DNA from: an uncultured Clostridia bacterium
GTDB lineage: Bacteria; Bacillota; Clostridia; Christensenellales; Borkfalkiaceae
NCBI GenBank assembly: GCA_937912025.1
Contig: CALDOZ010000047.1
Span: 1 to 27,710, forward strand
DNA: 27,710 nucleotides
Direction of reading: 5' to 3'
Part shown: piece by piece, positions 1 through 7,633 of the stretch
Numbering within the stretch: position 1 is the stretch's first letter
Layout of the letters: each line of letters begins with the position of its first letter
Position numbers and translations under genes: made by a program
Notes under the pieces: model-generated
What the model was told of the DNA's origin: nothing
Database searches by the model: none
The model's input: the letters and a program-made list of their open reading frames with translations, nothing else

Positions 1-50
1 CTGTTAGTACTTGGCTGGACACGGCCTGGGAGGGGCAGGAGTTGCCGCAT
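1..50 (+). rRNA. rrf: 5S ribosomal RNA, 3' part (cut by window edge)
   Basis: The first 50 bases match the 3' half of a bacterial 5S rRNA. A TAGTACTTGG segment leads into a short hairpin (GGCTG, loop GACA, CGGCC), then the CCTGGGAG...AGG segment, and finally TTGCCGC, which would pair with the missing 5' end (GCGGCAA type) to close helix I. The 5' half lies before the window. The segment that is usually GAGAGTAGG reads GAGGGGCAGG here, a modest deviation. It is followed at once by a strong terminator, as expected for the last gene of an rRNA operon. Recognition is by motif only, without a covariance-model search. Confidence 0.78.
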
Positions 51-58
51 TTCATTTT

Positions 59-88
59 AAAAGGAGTTTCTATTGAAACTCCTTTTTT
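59..88 (+). terminator. Rho-independent terminator of the rRNA operon
   Basis: A perfect 10-bp stem (AAGGAGTTTC at 61-70, loop TATT, GAAACTCCTT at 75-84) is followed by a T-run. It lies about 10 bases after the 5S end. Bases 89-142 between it and the next terminator are AT-rich and show nothing else. Confidence 0.9.
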
Positions 89-142
89 CTTGCTTATAAG
101 TTTATAATTAAAGTTAAAATGTAAATATATTAATTATTCCTA

Positions 143-173
143 TAAAAAAGTCCACTTTTTTCAAAGTGGACTT
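143..173 (-). terminator. Rho-independent terminator after ppa
   Basis: An 11-bp perfect inverted repeat (149-159 with 163-173) has an A-run at 143-148, which is a U-tract when read on the minus strand. It lies just past the ppa stop codon and ends the maf-mreB-ppa transcript. Confidence 0.88.
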
Positions 174-183
174 AATTAATTTA

Positions 184-714
184 TTATTTACAAAACGTTT
201 CTTCAAAAGTTTTAATATTTTCAATTATAGTTTGCTTAGCAACTTCATTTCCGCCAACTTTTAAAACTTTTACCTCTTTGTTTTCAAGTTGTTTGTATAC
301 GGATAAGAAGTGTTTAAGTTCGGTAATTATATGGTCGGGAAGCGCTGAAATATCTCTATAACCATTGTATTGCGGATCGCCAAAAGGAATGGCTATAATT
401 TTTTCGTCCGTTTCGTCACGGTCGGTCATAAATACAACGCCTATAGGGTAACAACGAACTAAACTCATTTTTTCAATAGGCTGACTGCATAAAACAAAAA
501 CGTCAAGCGGGTCGCCGTCGCCCGATAAAGTGTGAGGAATAAAACCATAGTTCATAGGGTAGTGAGTGCTTGTGTATAATACGCGGTCAAGAATAATTAA
601 CCCCGTTTCTTTATCAAGTTCGTATTTATTTTTAGAGCCTTGTTCAATTTCAATACAAGCAACGAAATCGTCTGGACGAATACGTTCTTTATTTATATCT
701 TTCCAAATATTCAT
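184..714 (-). CDS. ppa: Inorganic pyrophosphatase, family I
   Basis: Soluble cytoplasmic enzyme that hydrolyses pyrophosphate to two phosphates and so pulls biosynthetic reactions forward. The 176-residue length is normal for the family. The signature DGDPLDV is at residues 66-72. Residues equivalent to the known metal and substrate ligands are visible: E32, R44, Y56, D66, D68, D71, D98, D103 and K105 (pattern as in the E. coli enzyme). AAGGAG precedes the ATG with about 6 bases between, which supports this start. It lies 14 bases after mreB, with no promoter in between, so it is probably the last gene of the maf-mreB-ppa operon. Many Clostridia use the unrelated family II enzyme or a membrane pyrophosphatase instead; this is clearly family I. 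Confidence 0.96.
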   Translation of the reverse strand: MNIWKDINKERIRPDDFVACIEIEQGSKNKYELDKETGLIILDRVLYTSTHYPMNYGFIPHTLSGDGDPLDVFVLCSQPIEKMSLVRCYPIGVVFMTDRDETDEKIIAIPFGDPQYNGYRDISALPDHIITELKHFLSVYKQLENKEVKVLKVGGNEVAKQTIIENIKTFEETFCK

Positions 715-728
715 AATTGCTCCTTATG

Positions 729-1727
729 CTAAAGTTTAAGTTTAATTTTGTTTAAAAGATTTTTATCTTCAATGGCAATACCTCCACCTATTATGCAGGC
801 AATATCGCGCTCGTCAGCGCCAACAACGTCGTAACCAAGGGCAAAACTTAAATAGTCTTCAATACCGTAAAGTTTACTACCGCCACCCGTTATATATATG
901 CCGTTTTTCTTAATTTCAAGCAAGGCTTCTTGTGGAAGTTTTTTAAATATCATATTAGTAATTTCAATAACTTTATCCACGAAATTTTTAACGGGAAGCG
1001 CAATTTCAGACGCTAAAATTTGAGTTGAACGAGTTTTTCCGGTAAGCACGTCTCTACCGTTAATAACCGTTTTGGTATCGTCTTCATTGATAAGGCTTGC
1101 AATTTGATTTTTCAAAATTTCCGCTTGCGTTGAAGATATTGAAAGTTTAATATTTTCTTCAATATGCTTGATAATCATTGAGTTTAACTTGTTACCGCCA
1201 AACGCCATAGAAACGCCCGATATAACACCGCCAAGCGTTAAAACGCATACGGTAGTTTGCTCTCCGCCAAAATCAATAACGGCGCAGCCCGTAGTTTCGG
1301 TAATAGGCGCGTAAGTACCTAAAAGACAAAGCAAAGGGTTTTCAGCGTAGTCGATATTATAAAGTCCAACGTTATTTAAAACTTTTTCAAACTTCTTAAT
1401 AACTTCACGGTCGCTACCGCATTGAACGGAAAATAATACGTCAGGATTTAACTCAAAACCGCTTTTGATTTTTTTAATGAACGCTAAAAGAAGAGCAGTT
1501 AATGCTTTTTCGTCAACAATTTCGCAGTTTTTAACGGGGTGAATAATTTTAACGCTATCGCCCGTTTTGCCTATCAATTTTTCCGCTTCAAAGCCAACGG
1601 CAAGCGGTTTGCGGTAGTTACCGTTTTCAATGGCGATAACCGTCGGTTCACATAAAACGACGTCCGCTCCTGCTTTATATATTTTTGTAAATGACGACCC
1701 AAGGTCTAATGCAATTTTATTTTTCAT
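729..1727 (-). CDS. mreB: MreB/Mbl-family actin-like protein
   Basis: Bacterial actin homologue expected to form membrane-bound filaments that guide cell-wall synthesis and rod shape. The 332 residues are a normal length. The actin-fold nucleotide motifs are present: DLGSS at residues 8-12, DFGGEQ at 152-157 (canonical MreB has DIGGGT, so this one is divergent), FGGNKLN at 177-182, NGRDVLTG at 223-230 and TGGGSKL at 280-286. The start overlaps the end of maf by 11 bases, so the two are translationally coupled. The maf-mreB neighbourhood is conserved in Bacillota, but radC, mreC and mreD are missing here and ppa follows directly. Family placement is sure; whether it is the main MreB or an Mbl-like paralogue cannot be told from the window. 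Confidence 0.9.
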   Translation of the reverse strand: MKNKIALDLGSSFTKIYKAGADVVLCEPTVIAIENGNYRKPLAVGFEAEKLIGKTGDSVKIIHPVKNCEIVDEKALTALLLAFIKKIKSGFELNPDVLFSVQCGSDREVIKKFEKVLNNVGLYNIDYAENPLLCLLGTYAPITETTGCAVIDFGGEQTTVCVLTLGGVISGVSMAFGGNKLNSMIIKHIEENIKLSISSTQAEILKNQIASLINEDDTKTVINGRDVLTGKTRSTQILASEIALPVKNFVDKVIEITNMIFKKLPQEALLEIKKNGIYITGGGSKLYGIEDYLSFALGYDVVGADERDIACIIGGGIAIEDKNLLNKIKLKL

Positions 1728-2271
1728 AACGCTCTCTTAAAATATTTGCAATTTTATTTACTGGCAAACCGACAACGTTGTCGTAATCGCCTACAATTTC
1801 TTTAACTAAATTATAACCGTCTTGAATGCCGTAACTTCCGGCCTTTCCAACCCACAAATTACTGTCAAGATAGTTTTGTATAACGTCGTTACTAAGATTA
1901 TTAAAGGTAACTAACGTAGTTTCGCTACCAATAATTACTAAATCGCTTGATATAATAGCGTAGCCCGTAGTAACTTGATGGGTTTTATTAGATAGAGTTT
2001 TAAGCATTTTTTCCGCGTCGCATCTATCTTTGGGCTTGCCTAAAATATTGCCGTTTATATATACTATCGTGTCCGCGCCTATAACGACGTTACCGTAAAG
2101 GTCAAAAACGTTCTTTGCTTTATTAAACGCAAGTTGTTCGGTATACTTTTGAGGAGTTAAAGTTGCGTCGGCAATTTCTTCGTCCGTACTCGGTATAATT
2201 TTAAACGAAAACCCTGCTTTTGATAAAAGTTCTTTGCGCCTAGGCGAATTACTTGCTAAAATTAGTTCCAT
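1717..2271 (-). CDS. maf: Maf-type nucleoside triphosphate pyrophosphatase
   Basis: Maf proteins hydrolyse non-canonical or pyrimidine nucleoside triphosphates to monophosphates, and in some bacteria affect septation. The N-terminal signature LASNSPRRKELL is at residues 5-16, the catalytic Asp is D67 in GADTIV, and the conserved lysine is in GKP near residue 79. GKAGSYGIQD lies in the C-terminal half, the arrangement of the dTTP/UTP-type members. The 184-residue length is typical. It is the first gene of the minus-strand operon and overlaps mreB. No Shine-Dalgarno sequence is visible before the ATG, and the best promoter would start transcription almost on the ATG, so the mRNA may be leaderless. 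Confidence 0.94.
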   Translation of the reverse strand: MELILASNSPRRKELLSKAGFSFKIIPSTDEEIADATLTPQKYTEQLAFNKAKNVFDLYGNVVIGADTIVYINGNILGKPKDRCDAEKMLKTLSNKTHQVTTGYAIISSDLVIIGSETTLVTFNNLSNDVIQNYLDSNLWVGKAGSYGIQDGYNLVKEIVGDYDNVVGLPVNKIANILRERYEK

Positions 2272-2278
2272 TAAAACT

Positions 2279-2307
2279 ATTTTACTACAAATATTTTACT
2301 TTGTAAA
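2279..2307 (-). promoter_or_regulatory. Promoter of the maf-mreB-ppa operon
   Basis: On the minus strand TTTACA (2307-2302) and TAAAAT (2284-2279) are separated by 17 bases. The predicted start of transcription is around 2272, next to the maf ATG (2271). Pattern-based. Confidence 0.6.
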
Positions 2308-2380
2308 GCGCTTAAAATTTAAGTTGATTATTTTTATTAGTGGTTTTAAATGGTTAAATAAGCAAATTTTAATAAATTTA

Positions 2381-2409
2381 TTGCAAATAGGGCGATATAA
2401 TGATAAAAT
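2381..2409 (+). promoter_or_regulatory. Promoter of the leucine-rich repeat gene
   Basis: TTGCAA (2381-2386), a 17-base spacer and TAAAAT (2404-2409). A second -10-like TATAAT at 2396 lies inside the spacer but has no -35 at the right distance. Confidence 0.5.
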
Positions 2410-2458
2410 AAAATATATTACTTCAATTTGTAGTTTATAAAACTAATAGAGGAGCTTT

Positions 2459-3823
2459 ATGGGAATATTTTCATTTTTAGGTAAAGAATTTAGTTTTAAA
2501 TTTAATAGTAGCAAAAACGGTTACGTCTTAACAAAATATAACGGAAAAAAAGACGTGGTTGAAATTCCAAGTACTTATAACGGCTTACCCGTTGTAGAAA
2601 TTGCCGAAAAGGTTTTTCGCAATAATAAAAAAATATCAAGCGTCGAGTTGCCAAATACTATAACGCGCATAGGCGGTGACGCATTCGATGGATGTACGGG
2701 GCTTAAAAAAGTAAACTACTTAGGCGTTATTGACGAGTGGGCTGAAATTAAATTTGAAGACGTGTATTCTAACCCCATTACTTACGCAACGAAAATGTAC
2801 TTTAACGGCGGGTTATTAAAAACAGTTAATTTACAAACGGCAAAAAAAATAAGCAATTACGCGTTTAATTGGTGCGACTCTATTACTAACGTAGTTATAG
2901 GTAATAGCGTTGAAAGTATAGGTGACTGGGCGTTTGCGTACTGTACGTCGCTTACAAACTTAACTATTTCTAAAAGCGTAAAGAGTATTGGAGCAGACGT
3001 TCTTTTAGGGTGTGAAAATTGCATAGTAACATATGAAGGCGAGAAAGAAGATTACTTATGTGTTGAACGCAAAAAGGATTATTACGGAAATACTTTTGAT
3101 AGGTCAATAGATATTGTTTATGCAAAACCGTTAGATGAAAAAACTAATGATGACGATGTAATAATTGAAGGCGATTTCGATACAAAAACTTCTATAGATA
3201 ACGACGCTCATAGCGGTGGAAATTTAAGCAAAAAGTTTATCTTTAAACTTAACCCGTATAATAGTAATGAATACACTATTGAAAAATACGTTGGCGGAGT
3301 AAATGAAAATTACATTTTAATTCCTTCGGAATACGAAAATCTTCCCGTAACGGAAATAGGTGAAAATGCTTTTAAAGATTTAAACACCGTAAAATATATT
3401 GAAATTGCTAATACTATTAAGTACATAGGAAAAAACGCATTTATGCGTTGTGAGTCGTTAAATTATGTAATAATACCAGAAGGAGTGACTAGAATATACG
3501 ATTTAGCGTTTAATACGTGTAATAAACTTAGTAGTATAGTGTTGCCACATTCTTTAATTCAATTAGGCAATTGGGCTTTTAACAACTGTAAATCGTTAAA
3601 AAAGATATTCTATCAAGGAACGCAAAGCGAGTTTGAGGCTATTAGAACTGGGGAAATGACGTGGGCGAGAGGTGGCAAAACAACGTATCATACTGTTTCA
3701 GAAAGCAAAATTAGAAGTGATACGGGCGCTGGTACTGTAGTTTATTATTATAGCGAAACTCCGCTTAATGGAAATTATTGGCATTACGTTAACGGAGAGC
3801 CTAAAATTTGGAAAATTAAATAA
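2459..3823 (+). CDS. BspA-type leucine-rich repeat protein without signal peptide
   Basis: A 454-residue protein of LRR_5 (BspA-like) repeats. Repeat cores of the type LPNTITRIGGDAFDGC, VESIGDWAFAYC, IKYIGKNAFMRC and LIQLGNWAFNNC are easily seen. It is built from two related modules, about residues 10-200 and 225-405. Each starts with an FxFK...Y opening and the phrase 'IPS-Y--LPV-EI', so an internal duplication is likely; an acidic linker rich in Asp (about 205-235) joins them. The C-terminus has a YYYSETP...YWHYVNGEP motif seen at the end of other BspA-family proteins. There is no signal peptide or membrane segment, so it would stay in the cytoplasm unless exported another way. GAGGAG precedes the ATG. 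The ligand is unknown. Confidence 0.87.
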   Translation: MGIFSFLGKEFSFKFNSSKNGYVLTKYNGKKDVVEIPSTYNGLPVVEIAEKVFRNNKKISSVELPNTITRIGGDAFDGCTGLKKVNYLGVIDEWAEIKFEDVYSNPITYATKMYFNGGLLKTVNLQTAKKISNYAFNWCDSITNVVIGNSVESIGDWAFAYCTSLTNLTISKSVKSIGADVLLGCENCIVTYEGEKEDYLCVERKKDYYGNTFDRSIDIVYAKPLDEKTNDDDVIIEGDFDTKTSIDNDAHSGGNLSKKFIFKLNPYNSNEYTIEKYVGGVNENYILIPSEYENLPVTEIGENAFKDLNTVKYIEIANTIKYIGKNAFMRCESLNYVIIPEGVTRIYDLAFNTCNKLSSIVLPHSLIQLGNWAFNNCKSLKKIFYQGTQSEFEAIRTGEMTWARGGKTTYHTVSESKIRSDTGAGTVVYYYSETPLNGNYWHYVNGEPKIWKIK

Positions 3824-3831
3824 GCATAAAT

Positions 3832-3869
3832 AAAAAAGCAGTTTGCAAAGCGTTTTGCAAACTGCTTTT
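3832..3869. terminator. Bidirectional terminator between convergent genes
   Basis: A 16-bp perfect stem (3834-3849 with 3854-3869) has a 4-base loop, with A's on the left and T's on the right inside and beside the arms. It can stop both the leucine-rich repeat gene (plus) and the acyltransferase gene (minus), which ends 5 bases away. Confidence 0.85.
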
Positions 3870-3873
3870 AAAA

Positions 3874-5127
3874 TTAAATTTTACTTCTTGCAAGGTCGCG
3901 AATTTGTTCCGTTGCAATTGAGATTTTAGTAATAACGTCTTTAACTCCAACTGGGCGTACCCAGATACTATCGTCAGGAATAGAAAAGTCTAAGAAATCT
4001 CCGTCCCCTTTATAATTGTATTCAATATGTACGCTTTCAAGTTCAGTACCAGAGTATTCTATAACTTTGTCTTCACCGTAAAGGTTAACGTATAAAGTAG
4101 TCTTGTCTGAAGTTTGAACAAGTTTACCTTTGCCTTGCGGAATATACTTAATACCGTCAGGTAACGTAAATACGTCTATTTCGCATTCGGTTTTATAAGT
4201 GCCGTTAAATACTTCGTCGTGAACGTTTTTAGTTTGCCATTTGTACCAGTCTGGAATATGACTAAACTCAGTAGCGCCGTCAACGGCAGTTAATTGACCG
4301 TCCATACCCATTTCCCACTTTTTACCGCAAGCAGTACAAGTAAGGGTAGTGCCTTCGCCAACCATTTTGTGCTCAGTTTTACAGTTAGGACATTGATATA
4401 AAATTGCGTTTAAGTTATTAGCGCGAGTTTTTTCTTTTAAGATAGGACCTTTTTCTTTAAGCCAAGCCCAATCGTCGTAAGTTAAATCAGTCTTAATGCG
4501 AGCGTTAATTTCATCAACCGATAACGTTTGTAATTCTTCAAGCGATACCGTTTCTTTTATTACCGCTTCAAGTGGCAATTGCGCTTTATATTTATTCCAT
4601 TGTGGGTCGCTAACGTAGTTACCGCTTAAGTTTAAAGTGTATACCGGAACTTTTAAAATTTTTGCAAACTTACCAAGAGATTCTGGAAGATAACTTGTAG
4701 TACCGTCTAAAGAATATCTTGCTTCTGGATAAATTACTACCGTGTCTTTTAATTCGTTAACGGTGTATTTAAGATTTTTTATAAGCGTAAGGTCGGTACT
4801 AAATTTACGCTTAGCAATACCACCAATTAAACGGCATAAAAAGGGTGAAAAATCGTAAAACGCGTCAATCGTCATAACGTAGTTAATGTTGTACGTTTTA
4901 AAAGAAGTAAATAACATAAAAAAGTCGCAAAACGCAGCGTGGTTAGCAAGAACTAAAACAGGGCCTTTTGGTTTTTTGCCAATATATTTCCATTTTGGTT
5001 TACGCGTAATAAGCATTATTCTTACAATAATATGAATAAGCCACATAAGCGTCCACGGCTTAACGGGTTTCTTTTTAAAATCAAATGGTTTTGGTTTTTT
5101 GTTTGTTTTTCTAAGTCTCATTCCCAT
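3874..5127 (-). CDS. PlsC-like acyltransferase with C-terminal zinc ribbon
   Basis: The N-terminal half is a lysophospholipid acyltransferase domain of the PlsC/AGPAT superfamily. The catalytic HX4D motif is NHAAFCD at residues 62-68, and YPEAR at 133-137 stands for the usual FPEGTR block. A hydrophobic stretch at about 27-41 can anchor the enzyme to the membrane. After it come four cysteines in two CxxC pairs (C246, C249, C264, C267), a zinc ribbon, and then about 150 residues of unassigned beta-rich sequence. The expected role is acyl transfer onto a lysophosphatidate-like acceptor in membrane lipid synthesis, but the extra C-terminal region makes the real acceptor uncertain. At 417 residues it is much longer than a plain PlsC (about 200-250). 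AGGAG lies 9 bases before the chosen ATG; the next ATG, two codons on, is too far. Confidence 0.85.
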   Translation of the reverse strand: MGMRLRKTNKKPKPFDFKKKPVKPWTLMWLIHIIVRIMLITRKPKWKYIGKKPKGPVLVLANHAAFCDFFMLFTSFKTYNINYVMTIDAFYDFSPFLCRLIGGIAKRKFSTDLTLIKNLKYTVNELKDTVVIYPEARYSLDGTTSYLPESLGKFAKILKVPVYTLNLSGNYVSDPQWNKYKAQLPLEAVIKETVSLEELQTLSVDEINARIKTDLTYDDWAWLKEKGPILKEKTRANNLNAILYQCPNCKTEHKMVGEGTTLTCTACGKKWEMGMDGQLTAVDGATEFSHIPDWYKWQTKNVHDEVFNGTYKTECEIDVFTLPDGIKYIPQGKGKLVQTSDKTTLYVNLYGEDKVIEYSGTELESVHIEYNYKGDGDFLDFSIPDDSIWVRPVGVKDVITKISIATEQIRDLARSKI

Positions 5128-5149
5128 AACGGTTTTCTCCTATACGTTA

Positions 5150-5178
5150 ATTTTAATATAAATAAGCAAATTAGTCAA
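5150..5178 (-). promoter_or_regulatory. Promoter of the acyltransferase gene
   Basis: On the minus strand TTGACT (5178-5173), a 17-base spacer and TAAAAT (5155-5150), about 20 bases before the gene. Confidence 0.72.
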
Positions 5179-5296
5179 TAGTGTTGAATAAAATTAAAAT
5201 ATTGTGCAAGTGTATATTATTTTGCTTAAAAACTTTATCAAGCATTTAGTTTAATTGCATTGAATATAAAAATTACCCATCTAATTTAAAAAAACG

Positions 5297-5325
5297 TTGT
5301 AAAAGCGCGTTAAAAGTGGTATAAT
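5297..5325 (+). promoter_or_regulatory. Promoter of the M29 aminopeptidase gene
   Basis: TTGTAA (5297-5302), a 17-base spacer and a perfect TATAAT (5320-5325). The predicted start near 5332 leaves a short leader with AAGGAG before the ATG. Confidence 0.75.
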
Positions 5326-5358
5326 CATTAACGTAAATAATTTTTTTAAGGAGTTATT

Positions 5359-6474
5359 ATGAGAGATAGTAGAATAAACAAACTCGCAAGCGTGCTTGTA
5401 AATTATTCGGTAAGTCTTAAAAAGGGCGAAAAATGTCTTATTGAAGCATTTGATATTGATAGCGAACTTGTAAAAGCCTTAGTTGAACAAGTATATAATG
5501 CTGGCGGTTATCCTTTCGTTCAAATTAGAAATAACAGCATAACTCGTTCAATAATAAACGGTGCTGACGAAAATTTAATTAAATGTATGACCGATTACGA
5601 TAGTTATATTATGAAAGATATGGACGCGTACATTGGTATTCGTGGGGGAGATAACGCTTTTGAACTTTCTGACGTTAATTCTGATGCAAACAACTTATAT
5701 CAAGGCGTATACAGTAAACAAGTTCATCACGAATTACGCGTAAAAGGTACTAAATGGGTTGTTTTAAGATACCCAAATCCAGCAATGGCGCAACTTGCAG
5801 GTATGAGTACGGAAGCGTTTGAAGATTATTACTTTAACGTTTGCACGCTCGATTATTCTAAAATGGATAAGGCAATGGATAGTCTTGGCGCGTTGATTGA
5901 TAAAACTGACAAAGTTAGAATTGTTGCTAAAGATACCGATATTTCTTTCTCAATCAAAGGAATTGGGCATAAAAAATGCTCGGGTAGTTGCAATATTCCA
6001 GACGGCGAAATTTATACCGCTCCCGTTAAAAATAGCGTAAACGGCGTAATTACTTATAACGCTCCGTCGATAAAAAGCGGACTTAAATTTGAAAACGTGC
6101 GCTTAGAGTTTAAAGATGGTAAAATAATAAATGCAACTTCAAACTATACTCAAAAACTTAACGAGTTTTTAGATATTGACGAGGGCGCAAGATACGTTGG
6201 CGAATTTGCTTTTGGCGTAAATCCGTTTATCACAAGTCCTATGGGCGATATTTTATTCGACGAAAAAATTTCAGGCTCAATACATTTTACACCAGGTTCT
6301 TGTTACGACGATTGCGACAATGGTAACCAATCAGCGCTTCATTGGGACTTCGTTTTAATTATGGCTAAAGAGTACGGCGGTGGCGAAATTTACTTTGACG
6401 ACGTGCTTATTCGTAAAGACGGTATATTCGTTTTACCAGAACTTGAATGTTTAAACCCAGAATATTTAAAATAA
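5359..6474 (+). CDS. Aminopeptidase, peptidase family M29
   Basis: A thermophilic-aminopeptidase-family (AmpS/PepS-like) cytoplasmic metallopeptidase that removes N-terminal residues from peptides with two metal ions. Candidate metal and catalytic residues fall in the expected order: E217 in PDGEIY, E282 in GEFAFG, H309 in GSIHF, Y316 in GSCY, then H328 and D330 in LHWDF. The N-terminal part (about 1-180) is the family's smaller domain. The length of 371 residues is close to the usual 370-415. It has its own promoter and AAGGAG site and stands alone. No clear terminator follows, only a weak AT-rich repeat, so some read-through into gap is possible. Confidence 0.93.
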   Translation: MRDSRINKLASVLVNYSVSLKKGEKCLIEAFDIDSELVKALVEQVYNAGGYPFVQIRNNSITRSIINGADENLIKCMTDYDSYIMKDMDAYIGIRGGDNAFELSDVNSDANNLYQGVYSKQVHHELRVKGTKWVVLRYPNPAMAQLAGMSTEAFEDYYFNVCTLDYSKMDKAMDSLGALIDKTDKVRIVAKDTDISFSIKGIGHKKCSGSCNIPDGEIYTAPVKNSVNGVITYNAPSIKSGLKFENVRLEFKDGKIINATSNYTQKLNEFLDIDEGARYVGEFAFGVNPFITSPMGDILFDEKISGSIHFTPGSCYDDCDNGNQSALHWDFVLIMAKEYGGGEIYFDDVLIRKDGIFVLPELECLNPEYLK

Positions 6475-6505
6475 TTAAAATAATTATAAAAAACGTGAAA
6501 AATAA

Positions 6506-6534
6506 TTGACTTAAAGTAGTAAAACATTTATAAT
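6506..6534 (+). promoter_or_regulatory. Promoter of gap
   Basis: TTGACT (6506-6511), a 17-base spacer and a perfect TATAAT (6529-6534), one of the best promoters in the window, as fits a highly expressed glycolytic gene. Predicted start near 6541. Confidence 0.85.
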
Positions 6535-6543
6535 GTCAATGAT

Positions 6544-6586
6544 GACGTTTAGTAGACGTCTATAATAAAATTGTTAAATTTTTAAC
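6544..6586 (+). promoter_or_regulatory. Inverted repeats in the gap leader
   Basis: Just after the predicted transcription start lies the perfect palindrome TAGACGTCTA (6553-6562). Its right part can also pair with GACGT at 6544-6548 to form a 5-bp hairpin. A second small hairpin follows (GTTAAA 6573-6578 with TTTAAC 6581-6586). These could be an operator or a 5' stabilising structure; neither is shown. Confidence 0.35.
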
Positions 6587-6613
6587 GTATGTTAATTTAT
6601 GGAGGACAAAATT

Positions 6614-7633
6614 ATGTCAAATGTAAAAGTTGCTATTAACGGTTTTGGTCGTATCGGTCGTTTAGCGTTCAGACAAATGTTTGATGCTGAAGGTTATGAA
6701 GTTGTTGCAATCAACGACCTTACCAGCCCTAAGATGCTTGCTCATCTTCTTAAATATGACACAATGCAAGGTAACTACGTTGCAAAAGGTCACACTGTAG
6801 AAGCTACTGATAATTCTATTATCGTTGACGGTAAAGAAATTATCATTTACGCTAAAGCAAACGCTGCTGAACTTCCTTGGGGAGAAATCGGTGTTGACGT
6901 TGTTTTAGAATGTACTGGTTTCTATACTTCTAAAGCAAAAGCACAAGCTCATATTGATGCTGGCGCTAAGAAAGTAGTTATTTCTGCTCCTGCAGGTAAC
7001 GATCTTCCTACAATCGTATTCAACGTAAACCACAACACTTTAACTAAAGAAGACAATATTATTTCTGCTGCTTCTTGTACAACTAACTGCTTAGCACCTA
7101 TGGCTAAAGCGCTTAACGATTACGCTCCTATCCAATCTGGTATTATGACTACAGTTCACGCTTATACTGGTGACCAAATGATTCTTGACGGTCCACAAAG
7201 AAAAGGTGACCTTCGTCGTTCAAGAGCAGGCGCTCAAAACATCGTTCCTAACAGCACAGGCGCTGCTAAAGCAATCGGTCTTGTTATTCCTGAACTCAAC
7301 GGCAAACTTATCGGTGCTGCTCAACGTGTTCCTACTGCAACTGGTTCAACTACTATCCTTATCGCAGTTGTTAAAGGTAAAGACGTTACTGTTGACGGTA
7401 TCAACGCTGCTATGAAAGCACAAGCAACTGAATCTTTCGGTTACAATACTGACGAAATCGTTTCTTCTGACGTTATCGGTATGAGATTTGGTTCACTCTT
7501 CGATGCTACTCAAACAATGGTATCTAAGATTGACGACGATACTTACCAAGTACAAGTTGTTTCTTGGTATGACAACGAAAACTCTTATACTTCTCAAATG
7601 GTTAGAACTATTAAATACTTTGCAGAAATCTAA
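6614..7633 (+). CDS. gapA: Glyceraldehyde-3-phosphate dehydrogenase, type I
   Basis: Catalyses NAD-dependent oxidation and phosphorylation of glyceraldehyde 3-phosphate in glycolysis. Counted from the start chosen here, the Rossmann motif INGFGRIGR is at residues 8-16, the catalytic Cys is C155 in SAASCTTNCL, and the assisting His is H182 in TVHAYTGDQ. N34-D35 after the second strand fits NAD rather than NADP preference. An ATG 15 bases upstream (6599) is in frame, but the GGAGG ribosome site at 6601-6605 lies between the two and can serve only 6614, giving 339 residues. Codon use is visibly more optimised than in neighbours, as expected for an abundant protein. It is monocistronic, unlike the gap-pgk-tpi operons of many Bacillota. 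Confidence 0.97.
   Translation: MSNVKVAINGFGRIGRLAFRQMFDAEGYEVVAINDLTSPKMLAHLLKYDTMQGNYVAKGHTVEATDNSIIVDGKEIIIYAKANAAELPWGEIGVDVVLECTGFYTSKAKAQAHIDAGAKKVVISAPAGNDLPTIVFNVNHNTLTKEDNIISAASCTTNCLAPMAKALNDYAPIQSGIMTTVHAYTGDQMILDGPQRKGDLRRSRAGAQNIVPNSTGAAKAIGLVIPELNGKLIGAAQRVPTATGSTTILIAVVKGKDVTVDGINAAMKAQATESFGYNTDEIVSSDVIGMRFGSLFDATQTMVSKIDDDTYQVQVVSWYDNENSYTSQMVRTIKYFAEI

Noticed and set aside
2234..2440. Plus-strand open frame of 68 codons over the maf start and intergenic region
   Set aside because: It covers the maf promoter, has no ribosome site and encodes a low-complexity, AT-driven peptide.
6599..6613. Upstream ATG for gap
   Set aside because: The GGAGG ribosome site lies after it and at the right distance only for the ATG at 6614.
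7185..7415. Open frame in another frame inside gap
   Set aside because: It lies fully inside a certain gene; its sequence is a shifted reading of optimised codons.
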